A DNA stretch of 64,000 nt from Luteimonas sp. S4-F44 (GTDB taxonomy: Bacteria > Pseudomonadota > Gammaproteobacteria > Xanthomonadales > Xanthomonadaceae), in contig NZ_CP093340.1 of assembly GCF_022637415.1 (NCBI RefSeq), forward strand, positions 3,385,001 to 3,449,000, given 5' to 3'. The notes below the pieces were generated by a model. The model was not told where the DNA came from, did no database searches, and saw only the letters and a program-made list of their open reading frames with translations. The position numbers and the translations under genes are program-made. This document shows, in pieces, positions 29,391 through 36,395 of this stretch. The first letter of the stretch is position 1. Each line of letters starts with the position of its first letter.

Positions 29391-30089
29391 TCAGCGCGCG
29401 ACCAGGCCGTCGTCGGTCAGTTCGATGCGCTGCAGATCGATGCCACTGCCCTGCAGGCCTTTGCGCGCCGCCGAGGCCAAGGCCGCCAGCGCTTCGCGAT
29501 TGCCCTGGCGCTTCATCGTCTGGTACGACAGCGCCGAGACCATCGTCAAATAAGCCGTGCGCTCGGCCTGCGCCTGCTTGGCCGCATCGCTCATGCCGGC
29601 GATCTGCGGCACGGCGGCCAAGGGACCGATCAACTGACGACGGACCGCGCGCTGTCCCTCCGGTACACGCGCCGAGTCGCGGTCGTTGGCGACCTCCCAG
29701 GAGATCAGCAGGTGCGCGGCCAGCACGTCGCCGAGATTGGTCGGGTCGTATCCGTAGCGCCGCAAAATGCCATCGAACTGGCGCAGCAACTCGCCCGAGC
29801 CGATCACCTTTTCCAAGTCGGCGACCTGCTGCGGATCGCGCCCGAAGGCCTGGATGGTTTCTTGCTGCACCCGCTCGCTGATGGCGCGATCGCGCCGGAA
29901 CGATAGGGTCTGGACCGCCTGTGCATCGACCTGCGCGGGCGCCGGTCGCGAGACCGCCTGTTGCAATGCGCGCTGGACAGCCGCGTCGCCATCGGCGCCC
30001 TGTCCCGTGGCCGCGGCGAGCAGCATCGCCCCGCACATCAAAAGCCCGGCGACAGCGCGGACACGGGATTTCGAACGATCAAACATCAC
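29391..30089 (-). CDS. Exported protein of the secretion locus, paralogue of its neighbour
   Basis: A 232-residue protein with a signal peptide (AVAGLLMCGAMLLAAATGQGADG) and an otherwise helical periplasmic domain. RRYGYDPTNLGDVLAAHLLISWEVAND and the C-terminal SGIDLQRIELTDDGLV align with GYPGTDIVDANALLFLVHWE and GNDLATIELTGAGF of the next gene, so the two are diverged paralogues. The family resembles uncharacterised DUF6683-type proteins, an assignment from memory only. ATGA overlap with the upstream gene shows cotranslation. Its role in the type III locus is unknown. Confidence 0.7.
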   Translation of the reverse strand: MMFDRSKSRVRAVAGLLMCGAMLLAAATGQGADGDAAVQRALQQAVSRPAPAQVDAQAVQTLSFRRDRAISERVQQETIQAFGRDPQQVADLEKVIGSGELLRQFDGILRRYGYDPTNLGDVLAAHLLISWEVANDRDSARVPEGQRAVRRQLIGPLAAVPQIAGMSDAAKQAQAERTAYLTMVSALSYQTMKRQGNREALAALASAARKGLQGSGIDLQRIELTDDGLVAR

Positions 30090-30805
30090 GAACCTCCCTG
30101 CGATGCGGCGTCCTGGCTGGACTGGAAGCCCGCGCCGGTCAATTCGATGGTGGCGAGATCGTTCCCGGTCTGCCGTTGAAAATCCTGCCGGATCGCCTGC
30201 GAGAACGCGGCCTGCGCGCGCGCCTGGCCGCGCATGCGATCGACCTGCCGCCCCAGGGCGGCGGCGACCAGTTCGTAAACGCGCTGGCGGTTGGCGAGCG
30301 CCTGCGTATCGCGCGCCTGCGCCCCCTGGCGCGCCCAGTGCGCAGCCATCTGCTCACGCAGGCCCGCCGCTTGCGACGGTGTCGCACGCACGCCGTGGAA
30401 GGCCTCCCAATGCACGAGAAAGAGCAGCGCATTGGCATCGACGATGTCGGTCCCGGGATAGCCAAGGGCCCGGTATCGTGCCTGCAGCCAGGCGTCCGCA
30501 TCGCCGGAGTTCACGAACTGGGAGAGATCGTCGATCCGCACACTGCTCAATGCCGGCCATTGCGCGCTGAACGCGGCACCCTCGCCGTCATCGGCAGACG
30601 CGGACGAGGTTGCCCCGGCGACACTCTGCACACCAGCGTTGTAGGCCTCGAGAAATGCCTGTTGATCCTGTTCGCCGGCGTCCGCACGCCCCGTGGCCTG
30701 GGTGGCTTGCGCCCCGTCCGAGCACGCCGTGACCAGACCGACGACAGCGAAAAGGAGCGGGCAACATGCCAATGCGCGACGTCGCCGCTGCACGCTACCG
30801 CTCAT
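30086..30805 (-). CDS. Lipoprotein of the secretion locus
   Basis: A 239-residue lipoprotein: after an Arg-rich start the signal ends LLFAVVGLVTACSD (lipobox Cys near residue 28). The mature protein begins with a Gln/Asp-rich stretch and continues as a helical domain shared with the gene at 29391 (GY-x-T-[DN]-[IL]-x-D...LL...WE core and an IELT C-terminal motif). ATG30805 is preferred; the frame extends 18 residues upstream. It overlaps the stop of the small exported protein gene before it. A lipoprotein here could be a pilotin-like or periplasmic accessory factor, which is inference only. Confidence 0.7.
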   Translation of the reverse strand: MSGSVQRRRRALACCPLLFAVVGLVTACSDGAQATQATGRADAGEQDQQAFLEAYNAGVQSVAGATSSASADDGEGAAFSAQWPALSSVRIDDLSQFVNSGDADAWLQARYRALGYPGTDIVDANALLFLVHWEAFHGVRATPSQAAGLREQMAAHWARQGAQARDTQALANRQRVYELVAAALGRQVDRMRGQARAQAAFSQAIRQDFQRQTGNDLATIELTGAGFQSSQDAASQGGS

Positions 30806-31166
30806 GCGCGTCCCGGCGTCCCAGTTCGAACGCCCACGCCCTGGCGCTCTCGACGCCATCCCGTTCCACGCGCTGACGATACTCGCGCGTCAGCGATTGG
30901 AGGCGCTGCGCGTCCATCGGTGCTTGGCCACTTGTCGACGCCTCCTCCGAGGCATCGTCCTCGCCACCCTCGCTGGTCACATCCATCGTGTGTTCCAGCG
31001 TGGTCTGCGACAACGCAGCCTGCCCATACCCCATGCCCAGGTCGGCCGTGGCGGACGGATCCCATTGCGCGAGGCTGGACAGCGAGAGCGGGAGCGCGAC
31101 CGCGCCCAGAATCAGACATAACGCTCGCGGCTTGCGAGGCGCGTGCTTGCGAACCGAAGACTTCAT
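30795..31166 (-). CDS. Small exported protein with the AW-helix motif
   Basis: A 123-residue protein. ATG31166 has a strong AGGAGGT ribosome-binding site five bases upstream and opens a signal peptide (KPRALCLILGAVALPLSLSSLAQ). The mature part is acidic and Ser/Thr-rich, then ends in a helix, REYRQRVERDGVESARAWAF. That helix resembles segments of the proteins encoded at 31817 and 32392 (aromatic, then D/R-G-x-[ED]-x-A-x-x-W). No known family. It overlaps the following lipoprotein gene by 11 bases. Confidence 0.65.
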   Translation of the reverse strand: MKSSVRKHAPRKPRALCLILGAVALPLSLSSLAQWDPSATADLGMGYGQAALSQTTLEHTMDVTSEGGEDDASEEASTSGQAPMDAQRLQSLTREYRQRVERDGVESARAWAFELGRRDAHER

Positions 31167-31295
31167 CGCACACCTCCTGTCGTCGACAACACGATTGATG
31201 GCGGGAACGACTCGACTGTAACGGTTGGACGGCACCGAAAGATGGACGCGGCCCAACGCGCCGATCAGCATCGGGAATGCGCGGTGTCCACCAAG

Positions 31296-31328
31296 ACGAA
31301 GGGCGAGTGCCAAGCACTCGCCCTTCGT
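31296..31328. repeat. Perfect 15-bp hairpin between accessory genes
   Basis: ACGAAGGGCGAGTGC (31296-31310), loop CAA, GCACTCGCCCTTCGT (31314-31328). It sits just after the stop of the needle-like gene at 31346 (leftward transcription). There is no T-tract beyond it on the minus strand (CTTGGTGG), so it more likely works as a 3'-end stabiliser or partial terminator that raises the level of the upstream gene relative to those downstream. Confidence 0.6.
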
Positions 31329-31345
31329 TGAACCGCGCCTGGCAA

Positions 31346-31669
31346 TTACTGCTTGCGGGCGGCGCTGGTCAGACCTTCACCGATCGACTTGATCGCGGTG
31401 CTGATCGTGTTCGACAGCATGCTGAACATCTGCGATTCGGCCTGGAATTCCATCTGCGTCTTGCTGAATTCCTTGGCGTCCTTCTTGCTGTCCAGACCGC
31501 CCAGCTTGTCGCTGAGCTCGGTCATCTTCTCGGCCTTCTCGCCGAGCTTGGCACCCATCGCCTTGGCGATCGCCACCAGCCAGCTCTCACCCTTGCCGCC
31601 GCTGCTGCCGCTGACGCTGTCCAGGCCGATCTGACCGAGGGAAATGTTGAAATCGAGGTTGACGCTCAT
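31346..31669 (-). CDS. Needle/pilin-like small helical protein, paralogue of the SctF-position gene
   Basis: A 107-residue protein without signal peptide or Cys. A Gly/Ser-rich N-terminus (NISLGQIGLDSVSGSSGGKG) is followed by a long amphipathic helical region. SWLVAIAKAMGAKLGEKAEK and MTELSDKLGG align without gaps with SWYEAMSRAWGQTLDAQATR and ITNLSDVIGQ of the protein at 38958 (12 of 30 identical), and both end in an LSN...S...G-x-x-L...RKQ pattern. Size and shape fit a polymerising type III needle, pilus or filament subunit. A 15-bp hairpin after the gene and its own AT-rich leader suggest high expression. Confidence 0.65.
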   Translation of the reverse strand: MSVNLDFNISLGQIGLDSVSGSSGGKGESWLVAIAKAMGAKLGEKAEKMTELSDKLGGLDSKKDAKEFSKTQMEFQAESQMFSMLSNTISTAIKSIGEGLTSAARKQ

Positions 31670-31760
31670 GAGCTTCGTCTCCGTAGTTGAAAAAATTACC
31701 GAACCAAAAATGCTGGGCGGACAAGGAGAATCGCGTGCGTCCGCATCTATCGTTGGTATC

Positions 31761-31806
31761 GATGCTGCCGTTCCAACCAGCTTCGAACAACTAGGGGCGA
31801 CCCTAG
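31761..31806 (-). promoter_or_regulatory. Composite element A upstream of the needle-like gene
   Basis: Read on the minus strand, CTAGGG-TCGC-CCCTAG (31806 to 31791) is followed after exactly 30 bases by GATACCAACG (31770-31761). The same arrangement with a 29-base spacer occurs at 33069. It lies about 90-140 bases upstream of the ATG at 31669, a fitting place for an activator site and promoter. Confidence 0.5.
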
Positions 31807-31816
31807 CGAAGCGTAT

Positions 31817-32227
31817 TCAGATGACGCCAGAGCGCTGCGCCGCCGTGGCAGTTGCCAACCATTCACGCGCTGCGTCCTCGCCGCGCTCCCTGGAAATCCG
31901 CGCGAACTCGAGCGCGCGCTGTACCGAGGGGTTTTCGAAGACCTGAAGTGTGTCGGCAAATGCCCGCTGTACTTCGTCGGCGCCGGAGGCATCGAGCAAG
32001 CCGTGTTGCCCGAGCAGTCCGATCGTGTCGTCGAGACTGGCCCGGATCTGATCGGGGTTCGCGTCGGAGGGCGCGGTCATCGTCGCAAGCGTCTGCTCCA
32101 GATGCCCGAGCATGCTCTCCCGGCTGGCCGCGTCGATATCCTGCTGCTCGCGCAACTCCGCCTCGAACCGTTCCAGCAATGCGGCGCGCAGCGTTTCAAA
32201 ATTCTGTTCGGGGGATGTTGACGACAT
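31817..32227 (-). CDS. Small helical protein with the AW-helix motif
   Basis: A 136-residue, acidic, all-helical protein without signal peptide or membrane segment. The ATG at 32227 has AGGAG nine bases upstream. The N-terminal half (ETLRAALLERFEAELREQQD) is a probable coiled coil. Near the C-terminus FARISRERGEDAAREWLATA carries the aromatic-x(n)-G-x-[ED]-x-A-x-x-W pattern also seen at 30795 and 32392. Size and acidity resemble type III chaperones, but no chaperone family is recognised. Confidence 0.65.
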   Translation of the reverse strand: MSSTSPEQNFETLRAALLERFEAELREQQDIDAASRESMLGHLEQTLATMTAPSDANPDQIRASLDDTIGLLGQHGLLDASGADEVQRAFADTLQVFENPSVQRALEFARISRERGEDAAREWLATATAAQRSGVI

Positions 32228-32347
32228 GGACGGGAGCTCCTGCGGGTGGATCGGTGCGGGTGTGCGGTGTGGCCAATGGATTAAACGAAGGGACGCATGA
32301 CGCTGTCGTTACGATGGCAGCTGGCAACGCCGACGGCAAATACCATA

Positions 32348-32367
32348 CCGGGGCCTATCGGCCCCGG
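32348..32367. terminator. Hairpin after the 32392 gene
   Basis: CCGGGGCC (32348-32355), loop TATC, GGCCCCGG (32360-32367). It lies in the 164-base gap between two leftward genes. On the minus strand it is followed by TATGGTATTTG, a weak T-rich stretch, so it may terminate or attenuate transcription. Confidence 0.45.
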
Positions 32368-32391
32368 CATGGATCGCACATCGAACATGCA

Positions 32392-32694
32392 TCAAGGCCC
32401 GACTTCGATGGTACTCAGCGAGTTGACCATCCGCCTGGCCTCGGCGCCTTCCCGCTCGCCCATTTCGCGAGCCTGTGCCCCCAGCCAGGCGTCGGCGACC
32501 TCCCGGCCGTCGCTCGCAGCGCGCCGATCGTACTCGGGGACGAGCGCCTTGAGTTCCTGCTGGACGACGTCGAGACGCTCGTCCATGTGCCGGATCAGCA
32601 CTGTCTCATCCTCGGCAGAGATCGCGCCCTGTTCACGCAACTGCGCGAGGCCGTCGATCCATGCCTGGCGCTGGGCCTGCTGGTCGTACTGCAT
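32392..32694 (-). CDS. Small helical protein with the AW-helix motif
   Basis: A 100-residue soluble helical protein starting QYDQQAQRQAWIDGLAQLRE. Its second half, EYDRRAASDGREVADAWLGA followed by an Arg/Glu-rich helix, shares the aromatic...DG-x-E-x-A-x-A-W pattern with the exported protein at 30795 and the protein at 31817. It begins three bases after the glycine-rich gene, so both are in one transcript. No family recognised; a chaperone or secreted-substrate role for the type III machine is possible. Confidence 0.6.
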   Translation of the reverse strand: MQYDQQAQRQAWIDGLAQLREQGAISAEDETVLIRHMDERLDVVQQELKALVPEYDRRAASDGREVADAWLGAQAREMGEREGAEARRMVNSLSTIEVGP

Positions 32695-32697
32695 GGA

Positions 32698-32922
32698 TCA
32701 GTTGCCCACGCCGAAGTTGAAGTTGAAGCCGCCCTTGAAGCCGTCGCTGACGGCGTCCTGCGCCGACTGCGGCAGGCCCATCGACGAGAACAGGCTGTCG
32801 AACGCGCCGCTGAAGGCCTGGCCGATCAGATCGCCCAGGATGTTGCCGATAATGCCGCCGAGCGGGCCGCCCAGCGCAGTACCGATGACGGAACCGATGG
32901 CGTCGGAAATTCCACCTGACAT
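32698..32922 (-). CDS. Glycine-zipper-like hydrophobic small protein
   Basis: A 74-residue protein with AAGGAG seven bases before its ATG. The first half is a run of Gly spaced every three to four residues among Ile, Leu and Val (IGTALGGPLGGIIGNILGDL, then IGQAFSGAF), a GxxxG pattern that packs membrane helices or self-assembles. The tail (KGGFNFNFGVGN) is Gly/Phe/Asn-rich. There is no charge pattern of a signal peptide. Harpin-like secreted, pore-forming or amyloid-like roles are imaginable; none is shown. It is the first gene of the accessory operon behind composite element B. Confidence 0.6.
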   Translation of the reverse strand: MSGGISDAIGSVIGTALGGPLGGIIGNILGDLIGQAFSGAFDSLFSSMGLPQSAQDAVSDGFKGGFNFNFGVGN

Positions 32923-33029
32923 GATGTGTCTCCTTGTCGACTGATGATTGATGATTGAGAGGTACAACGAAGAATCGTGCGCGTCAGGACCGGTGAAGCG
33001 GGGCCGATCGCGGCTGCAGGGCAAGTCTG

Positions 33030-33084
33030 CGTTGGCATCAAACACCGCGCATCTGGGACGCACCCCATCTAGGGTCCGCCCTAG
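33030..33084 (-). promoter_or_regulatory. Composite element B between the glycine-rich gene and the GNAT gene
   Basis: On the minus strand CTAGGG-CGGA-CCCTAG (33084 to 33069) is followed after 29 bases by GATGCCAACG (33039-33030), matching element A at 31761-31806. It stands about 110-160 bases before the ATG at 32922 and 67 bases before the rightward GNAT gene. The rest of the 229-base gap is AT-richer than the surroundings and shows no other clear site. Confidence 0.5.
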
Positions 33085-33151
33085 TTCACATCCCCGGCGT
33101 GACAGCTGCCGCATTTAGGTCCGGCGCATTCGCGCTATAACGGCGACCACG

Positions 33152-33835
33152 ATGTCCGCTCACGACGCACACGCCGCGCCCCCGCCCGAAGAGGCGCTGC
33201 CGCAGTTCTCCAAGGCCGATCTGCCGGCCAATGGCCGCGACTATCCCGCCGAACTGCAGCTGCGCAGCCGCCGGATGCAACTGTGCGGCTTCGCGTTCCG
33301 GCACGTGCTCGAACTGCTGCAGCTCGGTCGCGAGGAGCGGGTGACGCGCCTGCTGCTCGACAACCGCCTCGACACCCTCGACGACGCGATGGGGCTGGTG
33401 GTGTGGGCCAATCGTATCTATCGCGAGCGTCCAGGCCTGGGCCTGTGGCGCGCCGCCGATCACTGCGACCGGTTCATCGGCATGTTCTCGCTGGTGCCGC
33501 TGGGCACCACGCGCGATGTCTCGATCGGGGTACGTCTGCTGCCGTCGGCTTGGGGACGCGGCTACGCGATCGAAGGCGGCGCGGCCCTGTGCGCGCATGC
33601 CTTCGACGGGTTGAGGCTCGAAGACCTCGTGGCGCACTGCGCGCCGGACAATCGGTCGGTGCCGCCCTTGTTGCTTCGGCTGGGGTTTGAAGAGATCGAT
33701 CGCGGCATGCACTTCGGCAAGCCAGCGCGCCGGTTTCGCCTGCGGCGCGAGGACTGGCACGGCCTGCGTCCGCGTCGGGAGAGCGTGGCCCGAAACGCGC
33801 AGCGAGACGCGTCGGTGCCGCCCTTGGCGCCGTGA
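33152..33835 (+). CDS. GNAT-family acetyltransferase
   Basis: A 227-residue protein with a GNAT core. The beta-4 and acetyl-CoA loop are seen as SIGVRLLPSAWGRGYAIEGG (R/Q-x-x-G-x-G/A equivalent WGRGYA), followed by VAHCAPDNRSVPPLLLRLGF, the typical RimJ/RimL-like N-x-S-x-x-x-x-x-x-x-G-F end. It thus likely acetylates a protein N-terminus or a small amine. It is the only rightward gene among the leftward type III genes; whether it serves the secretion system or merely sits there is unknown. Confidence 0.82.
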   Translation: MSAHDAHAAPPPEEALPQFSKADLPANGRDYPAELQLRSRRMQLCGFAFRHVLELLQLGREERVTRLLLDNRLDTLDDAMGLVVWANRIYRERPGLGLWRAADHCDRFIGMFSLVPLGTTRDVSIGVRLLPSAWGRGYAIEGGAALCAHAFDGLRLEDLVAHCAPDNRSVPPLLLRLGFEEIDRGMHFGKPARRFRLRREDWHGLRPRRESVARNAQRDASVPPLAP

Positions 33836-33882
33836 TCCGCGCCGCAACGGCCGGCCCGAGGGCAGGCCAAAGGCGCGGGATC
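33834..33882. terminator. Convergent hairpin between GNAT gene and sctP
   Basis: GATCCGCGCC (33834-33843) pairs with GGCGCGG-G-ATC (33872-33882) with one bulged G. The inside can fold into further GGCC/GGCC and GCCC/GGGC stems. It covers the whole 45-base gap between two convergent genes, so it probably limits read-through on both strands, although no T-tract is present. Confidence 0.4.
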
Positions 33883-34537
33883 AGCCGTGGAAGTGCGGGT
33901 CGATCGTCAGCGTGCCGAGATTGCGCTCGGCAAAGCGGCGGGCCAACTGCGGCCCGGCTTCGCGGATGGCGTCGAAGCTCTCACGCGAACGACTGTCGGC
34001 GCGCAGCACCCAGCCCTCGCCCTCCCGCGTGAGCAGCAGGTCGGTGCCCGGGAGCGTGGCATCGGACATGCGCAGCAGCACCTGGCCATCACCGCCGGAC
34101 TGGCGTGCATCGTGGACCGCGAGCTGGCGGACGTGTCGCTCCATCATGTCGAGCAGTTGGCCCGGATCGGCGGGCGCCGGGGCCGCGGACGGCTGTGGCG
34201 CAGCGGCGCCATCGCGCAGCGCCATCTGCGCCTGCAGCATCGCCGCCGATTCGGCGGGCATGGGCTGGGACGACAGCCCGGACTCGTGCTGCTGCCGGAA
34301 CGTGCGCGCATCGAGGACGTCGGCCAGCGACTGGCCGGTCTTCGCCGCTTCCTGGCGGCTCGCCTGCTCGACCCCCGTGCCGCCGCCTTTGGCCTGCTGC
34401 ATCAACGAGCGGAACTTGTCGACCTGCTCGCGCGTGGCGACCTCGCGCGGGTCGGCCTTGGCCTGGCGATCGACCTGACGGTTGCGCGCCGACTGATCCG
34501 GGGGCCGGGCGCTCGAATCGTTGCGTTGAATGGTCAT
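33881..34537 (-). CDS. sctP: Type III secretion SctP candidate (needle-length/substrate switch)
   Basis: A 218-residue, Gln/Ala-rich, mostly unstructured protein with a compact C-terminal domain (LLDMMERHVRQLAVHDARQS, VLLRMSDATLPGTDLLLTRE, LARRFAERNLGTLTI). It resembles the T3S4/HpaP-type end of SctP proteins, which measure needle length and switch secretion specificity. The call rests mainly on gene order (L-N-O-P) and on the low-complexity N-terminus with a folded C-terminus. It follows sctO after 20 bases and is the last gene of the leftward run. Confidence 0.65.
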   Translation of the reverse strand: MTIQRNDSSARPPDQSARNRQVDRQAKADPREVATREQVDKFRSLMQQAKGGGTGVEQASRQEAAKTGQSLADVLDARTFRQQHESGLSSQPMPAESAAMLQAQMALRDGAAAPQPSAAPAPADPGQLLDMMERHVRQLAVHDARQSGGDGQVLLRMSDATLPGTDLLLTREGEGWVLRADSRSRESFDAIREAGPQLARRFAERNLGTLTIDPHFHG

Positions 34538-34557
34538 CGTCGTCTCCTACGGCTTGG

Positions 34558-35040
34558 CTAGCGGCGCGCCAGATGGCGCGCCTGCATCAGATCCTCGGCA
34601 GTCGCCTCTTCCTGGCGCGCCTGCAACCCGCGTTGCTCGCCGCGCCACACGTCGCGCCGCTTCTCCAGCGCATCCTCGCGTGCCTTGGCGCGGAAGAACG
34701 CATCGCGCGCGGCCTGCAGGGCCTGCTCGGCCTCGCGCACCGCCTCCTGGGCCTTGGCCAGGCGCGCCTGGGCACCGACGATCTGCTCGCCGATCAGTTC
34801 GATGCACAGCTCGCGCTGAGTCAGCGCCGCCGGCCACGGCACGCCGGCCGGTGGTGGGTCGAGCAACCGCGCACGGTGCTGCGCACGCGAGGCGCGCAGG
34901 TCGTCGATCTCGCCTTCGATCCGCTGACAGGCCTCCTGGCACTGCTGCAGTGCGCGCTGCCGGTCCAGCACCACGCGCCGCGCCGCCTCGGTGCGATGCG
35001 CGCGCAGTTGCAGCAGCGTCTGCAGCGGGTAACGTTTCAT
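34558..35040 (-). CDS. sctO: Type III secretion SctO stalk protein
   Basis: A 160-residue protein that is almost entirely an antiparallel coiled coil (TLLQLRAHRTEAARRVVLDR, then KAQEAVREAEQALQAARDAF), with loop PPPAGVPWP at the tip. That is the shape of SctO/YscO/FliJ, the stalk that enters the hexameric ATPase and couples it to the export gate. Primary sequence is poorly conserved in this family; identification rests on length, coiled-coil pattern and position, with a four-base ATGA overlap after sctN. Confidence 0.8.
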   Translation of the reverse strand: MKRYPLQTLLQLRAHRTEAARRVVLDRQRALQQCQEACQRIEGEIDDLRASRAQHRARLLDPPPAGVPWPAALTQRELCIELIGEQIVGAQARLAKAQEAVREAEQALQAARDAFFRAKAREDALEKRRDVWRGEQRGLQARQEEATAEDLMQARHLARR

Positions 35041-36395
35041 GCGAACAGCTTCCGCAAGGCCGCCGACGAGGTATCGAACGGCACCAGTTCGTGTTCGGAC
35101 TGTTGCAGCAGCGCGCGAATCGCGCCGATCTTCTCGATCGCCAGATCGGCGTCGGGATCGGTGCCGCGCTTGTACTCGCCCAGCTGCACCAGCAGTTCGA
35201 TGTCCTGGTGCTTGGCCAGCAACTTGCGCAGCTGCCCGGCCGCGCGCAGATGCGGCTGCTCGACGACCCTGGGCATCGTACGGCTGAGGCTGGTGAGCAC
35301 GTCGATCGCCGGGTAATGGTAGGCGGCGGCGAGCTTGCGCGAGAGCACGATGTGGCCGTCAAGGATCGAGCGCACTTCCTCGACGATCGGGTCGCCGCCG
35401 TCCTCGTCCTCGGCCAGCACGGTGTAGAACGCGGTGATCGAGCCCTTGTCGTTGTTGCCTGCGCGCTCGAACAGCTTCGGCAGCTCGCTGAACACCGAGG
35501 GCGGAAACCCGCGCCGCGCCGGCGGTTCGCCGACCGCCAGGCCGACATCGCGCAGCGCGCGCGCAAAGCGGGTGACCGAGTCGACCAACAACAGCACGCG
35601 CTTGCCCTGGTCGCGAAAGTACTCGGCGACCGCAGTGCCGACCCACGCGGCGCGACTGCGCTCGAGCGCGGGCCGGTCGGAGGTGGCGACGACGATGACC
35701 GACTTGGCCAGGCCGGCCGCACCGAGGTTGTCGTTGATGAACTCGTTGACCTCGCGGCCGCGCTCGCCGACCAGCACGACCACGTTGACGTCGGCATCGC
35801 CGCCCCGGGCGAGCATGCCCAGCAGCGTGCTCTTGCCGCCGCCGGCCACGGCGAAGATGCCGATGCGCTGGCCCTCGCCTGCGGTCATGACGGTGTCGAT
35901 CGCACGCACGCCGGTCGAGAACGGACGTTCGATCAGCGCGCGGCGCAGTGGATTGGGCGAGGCGGCGTAGATCGGCGCGTCGACCGTCGGACCGATCGCC
36001 CCGAGGCCGTCGATCGGCGTGCCGTGGGCATCGAGAATGCGCCCGAGCAGGCCGTCGCCGACCGGCACCGACGCCTGGCGGCCGGAGGCATAGACCTCGG
36101 TCGTCGCGGCAATGCCGTCGAGCGGCCCCAACGGGGTCAGCACAGTGTGCTGACGCGACACACCGACGACCTCGGCCGCCAGCTCGAACCGGCTGTCGCC
36201 GGGATTGCGCAGATGGCACAGCTCGCCGATCGCCGCGCGCAGCCCGGTCGCCTTGATCAGCGTGCCGTAGGCTTCGCTGACCCGGCCGACGCGCTCGATC
36301 GCCTGGACCTTGCCCAGCGCGTGCAGCAACGGATCGTGCGCCGGCGTCGGTGTGCCGACGGCGTCGAGCGCCGACAGGGCGAGATCGGCGGTCAT
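35037..36395 (-). CDS. sctN: Type III secretion ATPase
   Basis: A 452-residue F1-beta-like ATPase. Walker A is GGGKST at residues 185-190 within FAVAGGGKSTLLGMLARGGD, Walker B is VLLLVDSVTRFA, and RRGFPPSVFSELPKLFERAG and DGHIVLSRKLA are conserved type III ATPase blocks. It unfolds substrates and strips chaperones at the cytoplasmic base. The N-terminal sequence (ERVGRVSEAYGTLIKATGLR) fits injectisome SctN as well as FliI; injectisome identity follows from the surrounding SctD/I/J/K. It overlaps sctL and sctO by four bases each. Confidence 0.95.
   Translation of the reverse strand: MTADLALSALDAVGTPTPAHDPLLHALGKVQAIERVGRVSEAYGTLIKATGLRAAIGELCHLRNPGDSRFELAAEVVGVSRQHTVLTPLGPLDGIAATTEVYASGRQASVPVGDGLLGRILDAHGTPIDGLGAIGPTVDAPIYAASPNPLRRALIERPFSTGVRAIDTVMTAGEGQRIGIFAVAGGGKSTLLGMLARGGDADVNVVVLVGERGREVNEFINDNLGAAGLAKSVIVVATSDRPALERSRAAWVGTAVAEYFRDQGKRVLLLVDSVTRFARALRDVGLAVGEPPARRGFPPSVFSELPKLFERAGNNDKGSITAFYTVLAEDEDGGDPIVEEVRSILDGHIVLSRKLAAAYHYPAIDVLTSLSRTMPRVVEQPHLRAAGQLRKLLAKHQDIELLVQLGEYKRGTDPDADLAIEKIGAIRALLQQSEHELVPFDTSSAALRKLFA

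Noticed and set aside
27354..33151. Hrp-type PIP boxes (TTCGC-N15-TTCGC) upstream of secretion genes
   Set aside because: No convincing pair at the proper spacing was seen in the intergenic regions, so HrpX control is not supported.
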